A stretch of DNA of 64,000 bases from Capsicum annuum. Its lineage: Eukaryota > Streptophyta > Magnoliopsida > Solanales > Solanaceae. The translations under genes were made by a program, and so were the position numbers. Where the stretch lies: positions 56,395,312-56,459,311 of the forward strand of contig NC_061115.1 of assembly GCF_002878395.1 (NCBI RefSeq). Direction: 5' to 3'. The notes beneath the pieces were generated by a model, which saw only the letters and a list, made by a program, of their open reading frames with translations, was not told the DNA's origin and did not search any database. Below, one piece after another: positions 46,641 through 57,702 of the stretch (positions are counted from its first letter, which is position 1; every line of letters begins with the position of its first letter).

Positions 46641-48178
46641 GTCTGAGAATAGGTGGTAGAGTTGAGGCTTAGAAGGATCATAACTATCTTTGAGAATCAG
46701 TTCGGTTTCATGCCAGGTCGCTCGACTATGAAGGCTATTCACGTTGTAAGGAGATTAGTAGAGCAGTTTCAGGAGAGGAAAAAGGACTTGCACATTGTGT
46801 TTATTGATCTTGAGAAGACATATGACAAAGTTTCTATAGAGATTCTGTGAAGGTTCTTGGAGTCTAAAGGGGTTCCCGTGGCTTAAAATAGGTCAATTCA
46901 GGACATATATGATGGTGTAAAGACTTGTGTGATAATGGTAGGTGGTGATTAGGAGCACTTTTTAGTTTTGATAGATTTGCACCAGGGATTGACTCTTAAA
47001 CTTTTTTTATTTACCTTTGTGGTGGATATTTTAATGCGACATATTCAAGGGGTGGTGCCTTGGTATATGTTATTTGCTGATGATGTGGTACCGATTGATG
47101 AGACTCGGGGAGGATTTAATGATAAGTTAGAGATTTAGATATAGACCCTTGAGTCTAAAGGATTTCGATTGAGCAAGATGAAAATGGATTACTTGGAGTG
47201 TAAATTTAGTGATGTGTATCAGGAGGCTGACGTGGTTGTGAAGCTAGACTCTCAGGTCATTGAGAGGAGGGAGAGTTTTGAGTATATGGGGTCTATGATT
47301 CAAGTTAATAGTGAGATTGACAAGGATATCGCACATTATATTGGGGCAGGATGGTTGAAATGAAGGCTCACTTCAGGAGTTTTATGTGATAAGAAGGTGC
47401 CCCCAAATCTTAAAGGTAAGTTCTATAGAGTGCCAGTTCAACCAACTATATTGTATGGAGCGTAGTATTGGCCAGTTAAGAACTCCCAAATCAAAAAGTT
47501 AAAGGTGGCGGAGATGAGTATGTTGTGATGGATGTATGGTCATACCAGGAAATATAGGATGAGGAATCAGATTATTTGGGAGAAGGTCGGGGTGGCTTCA
47601 GTGGAGGGTAATATGCGAGAAGTGTAGTTACATTAGTTCGGGTGCATGATGAGGAGGGGCTCTACTCGAGTGCAGAGGTGTGAGACACTGGCTATGGATG
47701 GTTTTAGGCGGGGTAGAGGTAGGCTAAAGAAATATTGGAGAGAGGTAATTAGGCATGATATAGAGTAATTACAGCTTACAGAGGACATGAACCTTGATAG
47801 AAAGATGTGTAGGACGCAGATTAGGGTAGATATTTAGGTGTTGGGAGTGTGTCAGTTACAGTAGGGGAGCATTCTTTATGTGTTTGAAGTTTCTTGTTTG
47901 TGGTGTTGAGTGATGTCTATGATTTCGAATAGATAGTTTTTAGTATTATCTTATGGTTGTAGTATTATCTTGTGGATAGCGGTGTTAGTTTATTTTGCTT
48001 ACTGTACTAGTCTAAACACATTTATGTTTTGTGATTGCTATACTATTATCGATTCTAAGTTGGAGGTCTATCAAAAACAACCTTTTTACTTTACCTAAGG
48101 TAGTGGTATGGTCTGCTTACACTTTACCCTTCTAGACCCTACTATATGGGAATACACTGGGTATGTTGTTGTTGTCGG
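46641..48178 (+). mobile_element. RTE-type LINE fragment with reverse transcriptase
   Basis: 5'-truncated. The frame carries RT blocks in order: [20 protein letters not shown] (about 46690), [14 protein letters not shown] (about 46793), LHQGLTL (about 46980), MLFADDVVPIDETRGG (about 47068, catalytic FADD present) and [20 protein letters not shown] (about 47240). The C-terminal part follows: RMRNQIIWEKVGVASVE, then [20 protein letters not shown] (about 47700). It ends with the 3' tail 'actgggtatgttgttgttgt'. These match plant non-LTR retrotransposons widespread in Solanaceae. It lies antisense to the Sirevirus gag. Stops occur at 46847, 46885, 46951 and later; no intact protein. Confidence 0.8.
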
Positions 48179-49342
48179 TTAACATATCTAAATTAGATTT
48201 ATGAATATTACAATTATGACAGTTGTATGGTCTTACTTCCCTAGATTCTCCTTTTTCCATGAAACATATGTTGGTTTCTTCTGTTTCTTCTTCAGTTTTA
48301 CCTTCATCACTCCAAGCTCAAAAAATTTGATTCTTTCTAGACGATCTTCATCTTAATTCTAGACAATTTTGTTTGAAGTGTCCAGTCCTTCCACAATGAT
48401 AACAACAATCATCGTTTTTAGTGGAATCATTATTTTGGGCTCCTTGGGATCTTTGTTATCTCTGTCTCATGATCTGCCTTACTCCACGATTTATGAGAGT
48501 CATTCTTCACTGTTGGGTTCTTTTAGAATATCCTCTTCTTCAGTTGGTGCAACATTGCCGCATTGAAGGCTACTGATTTTTTCTTTCCCTTATTGTGATA
48601 CCTCTTGATATAATTTTATTTATATGTAATGAGATTGCCTCATAGTTCATCGTATGTCATGTTGTGAAGATATCCGTCTTCCAGAATGACAACCTTGGTT
48701 TCCCAAACTTTTGGAAGACTTTTGACTAGCTTTTGGACTTGCAGGCCATGTGGTTAGATCATCCCTAATGATTTCAGCTCACATACAATTTTGCTAAATC
48801 TGGCAAATATTGTTTCAACATTTTCATTTTCTTCCACTTTGAACAACTTGTAATTATTGACTAGGACAACAATCTTTGACTTTTTGACTTTGGTGGTTCC
48901 TTTATAGGTTACCTCCAATTTGTTTCATATCTCTTTTGTAGTCTTGCAGATTGATATCTTGTTGTATTCTCCTCTACTAACTGCACAAAGAAGTAAACTT
49001 GTAGCTCATGCATTAGTTTGGATTAGCTTTTGTTGTTCTTTGGTGACCTCGAAGCTTTCAAGGTCTTTTATATCGGTACTGCCCAATTTTTTATCTTTGT
49101 CCTTTTGTTTCTCCTTGAGTCCTGGAATTGGCTCTGGCCCCTTCTTAATGACAGCCCAGACTTGAAAGTTGTTTGATTGGACAAAGATCTTGAATCAGTT
49201 CTTCCAATAAAATTAGTGTTGTCCATTAAAGTATGGTGGTCTTGTGGAGGAATGACCATCTTAAAGAAGAGCACCAAAAATTTGATAATTTGTTATTTGA
49301 TCTTTGCTTATGTGCAGTTAAATAACACTGTTGGTGAGACCT
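48179..49342 (-). pseudogene. gag: Sirevirus gag, N-terminal part
   Basis: On the minus strand it begins just inside the primer-binding site, near 49277 (MVLFFKMVIPPQDHHTLMDN, with a frame slip). Blocks fit copia gag (UBN2-type): a QTTFKSGLSLRRG stretch, long helical segments around 49000-48700, and a second Cys/His cluster (CHNCNIHK) near 48230. A 'ccttccacaatgataacaac' stretch (48387-48406) is the complement of another knuckle-like segment. Frames are badly broken. Confidence 0.55.
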
Positions 49343-49354
49343 GCTCTGATACCA
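49343..49354 (-). promoter_or_regulatory. Sirevirus primer-binding site (initiator tRNA-Met)
   Basis: The minus strand reads AGTGGTATCAGAGCAGG directly after the 5' LTR. TGGTATCAGAGC is the standard complement of the plant initiator tRNA-Met 3' end, with no mismatch. Confidence 0.9.
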
Positions 49355-49356
49355 CT

Positions 49357-50340
49357 TGAAATTCAAGAGGATGGGGAGTGAATTGAAAAATTTCTTTGAT
49401 TTGACTATTGAATCTTCACAATCGACTTGCCTGCAAATCAGTATACTTCACAAAACTGATTAGATTTAAATAAATGGATAGGTAAATAATCAACTTTAAA
49501 GTAAAGAAACGAAGATTTATCCTCGTTCAGAACACCAATGTGGTGCCTACTTCCAGTCCCCTTGGGTTTCAACGTTTTCTTAGATCTTTTAAAGTCGTAC
49601 TCGCGTATAATGATGAGAAACAAGTTCTGAAAACTTATTCTGATCTTTAAATCTTTTGACACAACTTCATTTGGTATTGCAAAGTTGACTTGATCTTACT
49701 CTTTGTATAACTATTGTAAACTAAGAAGTACAAAGCTTTGTGAGACTAAGATTGAGACACTTTGAGATTCTTCCTTGAAGTTGTGTGAGTGTTTTGATCT
49801 TCAGTCCTCTCTTTATATTCTTGAGCTGCTTTTCTTTGTAAGGAAATGCAAGAGATTTCATCCCAATTAAGGATTTGAATTGATTCCTTGATATAAGAAT
49901 GTTACCGTATAGTATGTCCATATCAGATATGTTCATACACGGTACTTTATACACGTCTGTATCAGGTACGTCCGTGATCTTCTTTCCTTTTGCTCCTATG
50001 GTGATTGATGCTCTTTTCCCAAGTTTTGCTTCGGTTAGGCTACTATTGGATGCTTACTTTCCTTTGCGAGATTTTCTTGGAAATCTTGAATTGATCCCAT
50101 ATGATTGATATTGTTCCAAGTTTAGCGCCGGCCATCATATTGTTGGATGCTTGCTTCCTTTTGCAAGATATTCTTGGATATCTTGAGTTGATTCCTTAGA
50201 GATTCTGGAATCTCTTCTGCATCTTTGGTGTATCTTCAATATGTTTTCCTTCAATCATTAGAGATCTTTATTATCCTGCAAATATTTACTCATTAGTTTG
50301 TCATTATTAAAATATAGAACATAAATATAGAAGGCTAACA
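49357..50340 (-). repeat. Sirevirus 5' LTR
   Basis: It pairs with 37041-38021. A minus-strand TATA-like GAATATAAAGAGAGG lies at 49820-49806. On the plus strand it starts TGAAATTC and ends GGCTAACA. Confidence 0.85.
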
Positions 50341-50734
50341 ATATAATATTGAACTCGTGCTAACATGGGCTTACATCATCTAGCTAATTAAAGAAAGGGA
50401 AGTAGTTTAGTATTGTTCTTATTTCTTTCCTTCTTTTTTCAAAAGGTTTTGGTACTTAGGAGTGGTTATTTTATTAGGATTAATATATTAAAGCAGTTAA
50501 GTATAAGCATATGCGTGGTAGCTTTGTCTTAATGAGACATAACTTTTTGGGTGAATTTAGTTGGTAGGTGTTTCTGTTGGTAGTCACTATCAGTCGAGTA
50601 TTTTTACAAATTACAACGAGTCTCCAGTTTTATGTATATTGTTAGAAAAAGTTATTTATAAAATTTAATATTTATGCAATTATAATATAATTACTAGATA
50701 TTGAGGGGTCTGTGCTAGTACGAATGTTATTTTT
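50341..50734. other. AT-rich flank, nothing recognised
   Basis: No gene, RNA or repeat boundary found apart from the TSD at 50341-50345. Confidence 0.4.
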
Positions 50735-51740
50735 TTTATCTCAATTTATATGACACAAATAGAATTTAAATAATTAATCATATTTTTAATATGTTTTTAG
50801 ATATTTTAAGCTGTTAAATATGTAATTTATAATACTTTTTATGTAATTTCAAATAATAGGAGTATATGTTACTCTCCTTGACCAAACTTTTGTGGAGTTA
50901 ATAGACAATTATACTCTTAAAATAATTTAAGTTTTAGATTATTCAGATTTATAGTACTTTTTCTTTTATTTCAATTTAAGTAACACTGATATAATTTCGA
51001 GGGTCAAGAAAATATTTTTATATCTTTTAAATTTTTAAGTTGTTAATTATTGTGATTTATAGTATCTTTACGTATTTTTTGAAATATATAATAGATTAAT
51101 TTTCTTTATAGATATTTTAAGTTGTTAACATTGTAATTTATTATACCTTTTCACATAATATATGTTGCTCTCTTTGTCCAAAATTTTATGACATTGATAG
51201 TCAATTATATTTTAAAAATAATTTAAGTTTTTAATTATTGTGATTTGTAATACATTTTCTTCTATTTCAATTTAAGTGTTCAAATATTTTATATCTTTTT
51301 AATTTTTTAAGTTGTTAGTTATTGTGATTGATAGTATTTTTTTTATGGATTTTTTGAAATATATAACAGATTAAAAAATAAGATAAATGATTTAAAACAG
51401 AAAAAAATGGAGGCAAAGGAAAAGACCAATGAAGTTGTGTCAACGTAGGCAGGTTGACCTTTAAACTTTTTAAGTTGTTAATTATTGTGATTTATAGTTT
51501 TTTTTACGTATTTATTTGAAATATATAACAAATTTTTTTTTTAGATATTTCAAGTTGTTAACTATTATAATTTATAATACTTTTTATTTAATTTTTAAAT
51601 AATATATTTTACTCTCTTAGTCTAAATTTTTATGGAATTGATAGTCAATTATATATTTTAAATACTTTAAGTTTTTAATTATTGTAATTTATAATATATT
51701 TTATGGGATTGATAGTCAATCCAGTTTAAGTGACACAATG
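50735..51740 (+). repeat. Decayed tandem array of AT-rich MITE-like modules
   Basis: Three modules recur: X 'gttgttaattattgtgattt' with 'gaaatatataa' (51040, 51310, 51470), Y 'gatattttaagttgttaa' with 'ctttt...gtcaattata' (50795, 51110, 51545), and Z 'tttcaatttaagt' (50970, 51270). The start 'ctcaatttatatgacacaaa' resembles the end of a Solanaceae MITE. No coding. Confidence 0.5.
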
Positions 51741-52200
51741 CTTAGATAGTTATAATAATAATTAGGGGTGATCTAGTAAAATCACGACTGAAGCAACGAA
51801 GCAAAAATGTCTCAAATGACTTATTTAACTAATTAGAAGTGGTATAGCAAAATTACGATAAAAATACTTGTGAAAAAAATTAAGTGGACCATATAAGACC
51901 TCAAACTAATTTAAAACATCAAGAGTTAATTTATCATTTTTTAAAAAAATATTATTAATTATTTAATATTTAGATGACTTATAATAATTAATTAGGGGTG
52001 ATATAGTAAAATTACACGTGAAGCAGTTGAAGAAGACATGTCATAAATATTTATTTTATTTTTTTATTAAATAGTATTAATTTTCTAATACGCAAATAAC
52101 TTATAATAATTAATTTGGGGTGATATAATAAAACTACGATTGAAACAGCTGAAGCAGACAACACAAGCAAAAATGTCCACCTGCTGCTGCTTGATCATGT
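51741..52200 (+). repeat. Short direct repeats around 'ggggtgatatagtaaaatta'
   Basis: Versions of 'attaggggtgatatagtaaa' occur near 51761, 51832, 51989 and 52116, each followed by 'acg..tgaagcag'. Period is irregular (70-160). No gene. Confidence 0.45.
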
Positions 52201-52439
52201 TAACTCCCACTTATCATATATAGTAATATGTAAATTTATTAATAAATATTATTATTGTCTTTTATATTTGTAAAAAAAATATGAACTATTATTAAATGTT
52301 AAAACTTGCTTATAATATTAAAAGAATCGCAACATTAGTTTACACAACTTAAATCATTTTTATTTTGTCCCACCCGAAAAGCAGCAAACCTATTGTGGTT
52401 TCCTAAAAAATAAGGGCTTGAGCATTCCTAAATTCTACC

Positions 52440-52620
52440 CTATAAATAGATAAAAGTTGTAAATACGGCCGGTCCACTTCATTCGAGCTATTCGATACGG
52501 GCTTTGTAGTTTGATGGGTCAGGCCGAGCTGACCCATCAACATGACAGATTAGAAAATAGCAAGCCCAACCCATCACACTGTGGGCTGCGAGCCTTCACG
52601 AGCCAATCCACTTTTTAAAA
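52440..52620. repeat. GC-richer island with a perfect 12-bp palindrome
   Basis: TTGATGGGTCAG (52511-52522), 6-base spacer, CTGACCCATCAA (52529-52540). Around it are words such as 'gcaagcccaaccc' and 'gagccttcacgagccaatcc'. A related set ('cgtgccaacccaatccatat') ends the window near 63900. It may be a transposon subterminal region; no TIR pair could be fixed. Confidence 0.4.
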
Positions 52621-52699
52621 TATATTATTTTTATAATCTTATTTTAAATTTTAAAATGTTGATTACATAAGTATTTACAATATAATATTACATGAAGTT

Positions 52700-53172
52700 A
52701 CTAGGGGGTTTGGGCCACAGGTGACAAAAGAGTTTTAAAATGAGCTGTAGGTGACACAAGTCTTAATAATTGAGTAGAGGTGACAATTACTTAATTATGG
52801 TTTAAGAAAGTTTTGGAAATTTTAAAATAACCCATAAGTTTTTAAATTTACACTTTGATTCAAATGTTAGTTAATATATAACGGGGAATGAAGGAAAAAA
52901 AGACGTCTTTTTCTCTCTTCTCATCCGTTGTTTTTTTCTCTCTCTTCGCGATATTTGTTGTTCATTGTTGCTGTTGCTTTATTTATCATCTTCTAATTCA
53001 TTATCATCATCTTATACTTCATTAACATCTTCATATTCTTCTTGTTAACCATTGTTGTTGTTGTTGTTACCCCAACTGCTGCTCTTTGACCGAATTCTTA
53101 TGTCAAATTTTATTTCTTAAATCACTTTCAACTATGAAATTTACTTGAGAGGAGACTTTGGTAAGTCAGATT
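52700..53172 (+). other. Possible untranslated leader with splice donor
   Basis: A stretch rich in CTCTCTTC and GTTGTTGTTG (52910-53090) resembles a plant 5' untranslated region, ending 'gagactttg|gtaagtcaga' at about 53161, a good donor. Downstream sequence holds no open gene, only 21-bp repeats. Similar leader-like tracts on the minus strand occur at 61083-61260 and 62880-63250. Confidence 0.3.
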
Positions 53173-53249
53173 ATGCTTTTTAGTTGAATCTGGGTAACTG
53201 CTACTGTGTTGTTTTTTTAACAATAGCTTGCATGCGAACATGAATGCAA

Positions 53250-53460
53250 TACAAGAGCAATCTGTTTAAACAAATCCATTATCTACGACAACAGATAAAT
53301 GTTCTGTTGTAACAGTAGACTCATGTTGGATTCATGTTTAAGGGTTTTAGGTGCCCGTAATATGAATCGAATAGATGGGTATTCTGTTACACCAGATTAG
53401 TAATCTGTTTCAACAGATAAATAATCTGTTTCATCAGATTACTAATACGTTTCGAACAAC
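53250..53460 (+). repeat. 21-bp minisatellite cluster 1
   Basis: Units such as 'aatctgtttcaacagataaat' repeat every 21 bases (53385-53455) and are looser from 53255. One frame reads LLHQISNLFQQINNLFHQIT, a 7-residue repeat that follows from the 21-base period. Confidence 0.65.
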
Positions 53461-53703
53461 AAAATACAGCTCCTGTCATACACAAAACCTAATAGATAAC
53501 TCATATGTTCTTGCTATTGATACTAGAATCAAATTATCACTTAATTGTAGATATGCCATTTGTTAAAAAATAGAAATAGACAGTCAAGTGCATCAAACAT
53601 AATTTTTTATAAAACAAACAAAAAAATACATAGATAAAAGAAAAAAATCTTAATTATTAGTATCATCATTATTAACATCATTATTATTTGTATGGCCAGT
53701 CGG

Positions 53704-53862
53704 TCAATCTTCAACAGGCAACAGTGCCCTCCGCAGCCTGCGGATCTCCCGCAGCATCCTTTCTCTGACGGCGGCCAACTCCCAATGCAGGTCATGAACC
53801 TCCTTCTGCAGTTCCCTTATGGCGTCTCTTAAAATAGAGATATCACACACAAGATCAGCCAT
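53704..53862 (-). CDS. Small coiled-coil protein, 52 residues
   Basis: The minus-strand ATG at 53862 is chosen because a good splice acceptor (tgcattttttag) ends two bases upstream, and a donor (CTCTG|GTAAAT) lies at 53982/53981. This implies a 117-base intron in the leader; a TATA box lies near 54095. The protein begins MADLVCDISILRDAIRELQK and continues with Glu/Arg/Leu heptads to RRLRRALLPVED, so it should form an amphipathic helix or coiled coil. GC content (53705-53830) is far above the surroundings, which suggests constraint or a recent origin. A related broken copy lies at 57450-57609. No known family recognised. Regulation by the upstream 21-bp arrays is possible but unproven. Confidence 0.5.
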   Translation of the reverse strand: MADLVCDISILRDAIRELQKEVHDLHWELAAVRERMLREIRRLRRALLPVED

Positions 53863-54065
53863 ATCTAAAAAATGCATAAGTTGACAAAGCACACACGTAA
53901 AAACAAAAGTAAAGAAAAGAAAGAATTCGAATGTAATATAATACAATGTATATTTACACAAAAATCAAGAAAAAAATTTACCAGAGACAGGAAAAAGTTA
54001 TCAAGTTCTTGAAGAAAAAGTAGTTGAAGGTGTAACAAGAGCAAGGAATAAATAGTGTGTAGTAG

Positions 54066-54105
54066 AACGAACGATTGAGTAAGGAGGGACTTATTTATAG
54101 AGGAT
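54066..54105 (-). promoter_or_regulatory. TATA-type promoter of the small coiled-coil gene
   Basis: The minus strand reads CTCTATAAATAAGTCCCTCC (54104-54085). The parallel gene at 57609 has TTTATAAATAGATCCCTCC at a similar distance, so the core promoter is conserved between the two. Confidence 0.55.
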
Positions 54106-54134
54106 TGAACTTGAATGAGTTAGGCAAAAAATCG

Positions 54135-56575
54135 CAACTGTTCACCTCCATTTATTAATGACATTCTTGATTACTGTAAAAAGTTATGACTTAATTAAAT
54201 TAATCAATATTATGATAAGTCATGACTTTTCAGCTTTATTATTATTAATAATTAGTTCTTTCCAGGAATCATTTTTTTTACACTGAGTTAGACAACAGAT
54301 AACATATCTGTTGCATCAGATAAATTATCTGTTACAACAAATATATCATCATTTGCAACAAATAGATAACCTGTTGCATCAGATAATATATCTGTTGCAA
54401 CATATAATATATATATTTTTTTAAAAAAATAAATTATCTTCATGACATCTACATTTTTTGACTTTTTAATTATATAAATTAATAAAGCAGATTTAAAGGT
54501 ACAACTATTCATCTCCATTTATTAATGGCATTCTTGATTACTGTAAGAAGTTATGACGTAATTAAATTAAACAATATTGTGATAAGTCATGACTTTTCAG
54601 ATTTATTATTATTGAAATAATTAATTCTTTACAGGAACTGTTTTTTATTTACATTGAGTTGGACAACAGATTATATATCTGTTGCATCAGAAAAATCATT
54701 TGTTACAACAGATATATCATTCGTTGCAAGAAATAGATAATCTGTTGCATAAGATAATATATCTATTGCAACATATAATATATATATATATTCTTTTAAA
54801 AAATAAATTATCTTCATGACATTCAAATTTTTTGACTTTTTAATTATATAAATTAATAAAGCAGATTTAAAGGCACAACTGTTCACCTTCATTTATTAAT
54901 GACATTCTTGATTACTGTAAAAAGTTATGACTTAATTAAATTAAGCAATATTGTAAAAAGTCATGACTTTTCAGCTTGAAGCTTTATAATTATTAAAATA
55001 ATTAGTTCTTTCCAACAACTTTTTTTTTTTTACACTGAGGGTGTGTTTGGTATGAAGGAAAACATTTTCTGGAAGATGCTTTTCAATTTTCTTATGTTTG
55101 GTTGGCTTAAAGGTTTTGGAAAATATTTTCCAAATTAATTTATTTTTCTCAAATCTAAGGAAAATGACTTCCCTTCAAAAAGTAAGGAAAATATTTTCCA
55201 AAACTCTCTTTCAACCTCACTCTTAAGATGAAATATTTATAGAACTCTCAAAATCACCTATCCCTACTCCGACCCCTAATCCCCTACCCCACCCCACCCC
55301 CTACCACCCCATCAAAAGAAAATATTTTGAATTTTTTTCTTACCTCATCCCCCTACCCAAAATCCGAACCCCTACTCCCCCTCTCCCACACCCCTTCCAA
55401 AAAAAAAATATTTAATTTTTTCTAAAAAAATCAAACTTTTTCTTAGCCCCCTACCCGACCCCCACCCTACCAAACCTCTCTCCCTAAAAAAAAATTAAGT
55501 TTTAAAAATTATTTTTCAAAAATTTTTAAATTTTTTCTAAACCCACCCTCGCTCCCCTACCTCGACCCTTACCCCCTACCCTCCCCCCATTCAAAAAAAT
55601 TACTATTTCAAATTTTTTCTTACCGCATCCCCTAACTCGAAACTCAAATCCCTACTCCCTTCAAAAGAAATTTTTAATTTTTTTTTAAAATTCAAATTTT
55701 TTTCTTTTCCTCCGTTACCCGACCCTCCACCCACCCACCCACCCCACCCGTTAAAAAAAATAGTTTTTTTCTTACCCCGCCCGACACCCACCCCTTACTA
55801 GACCCCCCGACCTCTCAAAAAATAATAATTTATTTTTAAAAATAATTTTTTTTCTTACCCCCGCCTTTACTATCTATTTTGACAACCTCAGCCCCCACCT
55901 ACCAAACCCCTCCCCCAAAAAAATTAATTTTTTAATTTATTTTTTTTAAAATATTCATATCTTTTTTAATATCACCCTTCTTATCTTATTCGTTCTCATT
56001 GTTTCTGTTAAACATATACAAATACTTTTAGAAAATATATATACTTACCCAATTTGCATAACGAACACAAGACTATGCGTGATAAACAACTTATTTTCTA
56101 GAAAACATTTTCTCTTCTTCATATCGAACACACCCTAAAAAAAGTATTTTTCAAGGTAAAAAATAATTTTCTAAAACGTATTTTTAAGATTTAACTAAAC
56201 ATTAAAATGTATTTTCTGAAAATAATTTTTCATTCACCAACCAAACACTAAAAAACATTTTCCAGAAAATATTTTCCATCCACCAATCAAACATAAGAAA
56301 AGAAGTAAGAAACCAACTTTTTTTCCAAGAAAACATTTTCCTTCATACCAAACACACCCTGAGTTGGATAACAGATTAGATATCTGTTGCATCAGTTAAA
56401 TCATCTGTTACAACAGATATATCATCCGTTGTGACAAATAGTTAACATGTTGCATCAGTTAATATATCTTTTGCAATATATAATATATATATCTTTTAAA
56501 AAAATAATATCTTCATGACATCCAAATTTTTTGACTTTTTAATTATAGAAATTAATAAAGAAGATTTAAAAACAA
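54135..56575 (+). repeat. Three tandem 367-374-bp units with 21-bp arrays, third split by an insertion
   Basis: Units begin at 'ctccatttattaatgacatt' (54145, 54512, 54886). Each has 'acttaattaaatta', 'catgacttttcag', then a 21-bp array (54293-54406, 54664-54776, 56369-56480), then 'cttcatgacat'. The third is interrupted by 55039-56359. Array example: caacagataacatatctgttg followed by catcagataaattatctgtt; every step is exactly 21 bases for five units in each. Confidence 0.8.
55039..56359 (+). mobile_element. 1.32 kb terminal-inverted-repeat element, TSD TGA
   Basis: It starts GGGTGTGTTTGGTATGAAGG and ends with its reverse complement CCTTCATACCAAACACACCC; the match continues into 'aaaacattttc' for about 30 bases. 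TGA lies on both sides (55036-55038, 56360-56362), and the uninterrupted unit at 54282 confirms the site. The interior is made of degenerate C-rich and A/T-run units (55260-55930). No transposase; non-autonomous. A second inner terminal-like motif (tcgaacacaccct, 56122-56134) hints at nesting. Confidence 0.8.
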
Positions 56576-56819
56576 GAATATTTCTGGTGAGTTTTTTACG
56601 GTTTAAATTGTGTTTATCATTTATTTCCTTATTCCTTTCAGTGAAAAGAAATGACTTAATTAAATCAAGATGGTGGTGAGTTTTTTTATTGTTGTGACAA
56701 TTCATGACTTTTCAGCTTATTAAATTTAAATAACCTTTTTCTCAATTTTAAAATCGAATACACCTAGTTTTTAATAACCGTTTCATTTATTTAATAACCA
56801 TTTTTATTAATTGAGTTAT

Positions 56820-56985
56820 GGCAACAGATTGTATATTTGTTGCATCAAATAACCCATCTGTTTCAATAGATATACCATCTATTGCTATAAATCGACCATC
56901 TGTTTAAAGATTTTTTTTTTGATTTCTTCTAAATGATTCATCAGTCGCAACAGATGAGGAATTTGATGCATCAGAAGTATTTTTT
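56820..56985 (+). repeat. 21-bp minisatellite cluster, diverged
   Basis: 'caacagattgtatatttgttg', 'catcaaataacccatctgttt' and so on keep the 21-base step for four or five units, then become irregular ('cgcaacagatgaggaatttg'). Confidence 0.6.
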
Positions 56986-57395
56986 ATTTTTGTTTGTTGA
57001 ATGTGTTTAGACAAAAGTCACAGTCACGACTATTCATTAACTTTTTTCTTAAAAACCATATATCATATATCTTAATTAAATTAATCCAATGTTGTGATTT
57101 GTTTAAAATTAAATAATCTTTATTTTACAATTATAATATCATTAATTCCTTATTATTTATTAATGAACCATTTTTAAGAGAATTTCTTATCATGACTGTA
57201 TCCCTAACTCCAACAGCTGACATTTTGAGAATAGGAATAAATAGAATGATAATTAAATATTGAATAAGAATTAAAAATTCAAAATCGACCAAACCAAATC
57301 AAACCAAACATATACATGGATTTTTTTGAATCCCTTATAGGTAGATCGGATATAAAATAGGGAAATACATACACTAAAAGAAATAATAAGCATAA

Positions 57396-57399
<4 letters not shown>
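56986..57399. other. AT-rich spacer
   Basis: No gene or clear repeat. The minus frames reaching into this stretch are extensions of the frame at 57271-57525. Confidence 0.4.
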
Positions 57400-57430
<31 letters not shown>

Positions 57431-57609
57431 TTATTATTATTATTACTACTATTATTATTGTCAACATGACAATTTTCATTCGGCAGCAGCTGGGCCCTCC
57501 TCAGCCTTGCTTCGAAGTCGGTCAAATCCCTCTGGAGTTCATCAAACTACCTTTAAAGTTCCTACAAGGACTCGATATGAACCTTCTTGTACGAATCTGG
57601 ATCTGACAT
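57400..57609 (-). pseudogene. Second small coiled-coil gene (decayed)
   Basis: The minus-strand ATG 57609 gives MSDPDSYKKVHIESL, then stops, then LQRDLTDFEARLRRAQLLPN (about 57543-57484), followed by an Asn-rich tail from an (AAT)n/(ATT)n microsatellite (57397-57460). It parallels the 53704-53862 protein: a short coiled coil ending R-R-A-x-L-P, then Asp/Asn repeats. TATA box at 57697-57706. At least three stops. Confidence 0.5.
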
Positions 57610-57702
57610 ATTAGTATTGTAAGTATAGTAGAATGAATGAGAGTGAGTGAGTGAGGAGTGAGAGTGAGTGTGAGAATGAGAGGAGGCCGGAGGGATCTAT
57701 TT

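Larger units (their letters stand above)
37041..50340 (-). mobile_element. Sirevirus-type Ty1/copia retrotransposon with nested insertions
   Basis: On the minus strand the order is 5' LTR (50340-49357), tRNA-Met type primer site, gag, protease/integrase, RT, RNase H, a third ORF, multiple polypurine tracts, 3' LTR (38021-37041). Flanks GTATA (37036-37040) and ATATA (50341-50345) look like a one-mismatch TSD. RT motifs, a third ORF after pol and repeated polypurine tracts are the known features of Sireviruses (SIRE/Maximus lineage). A Del-like LTR, a foldback element and a LINE are inserted. All genes carry stops. Confidence 0.85.
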
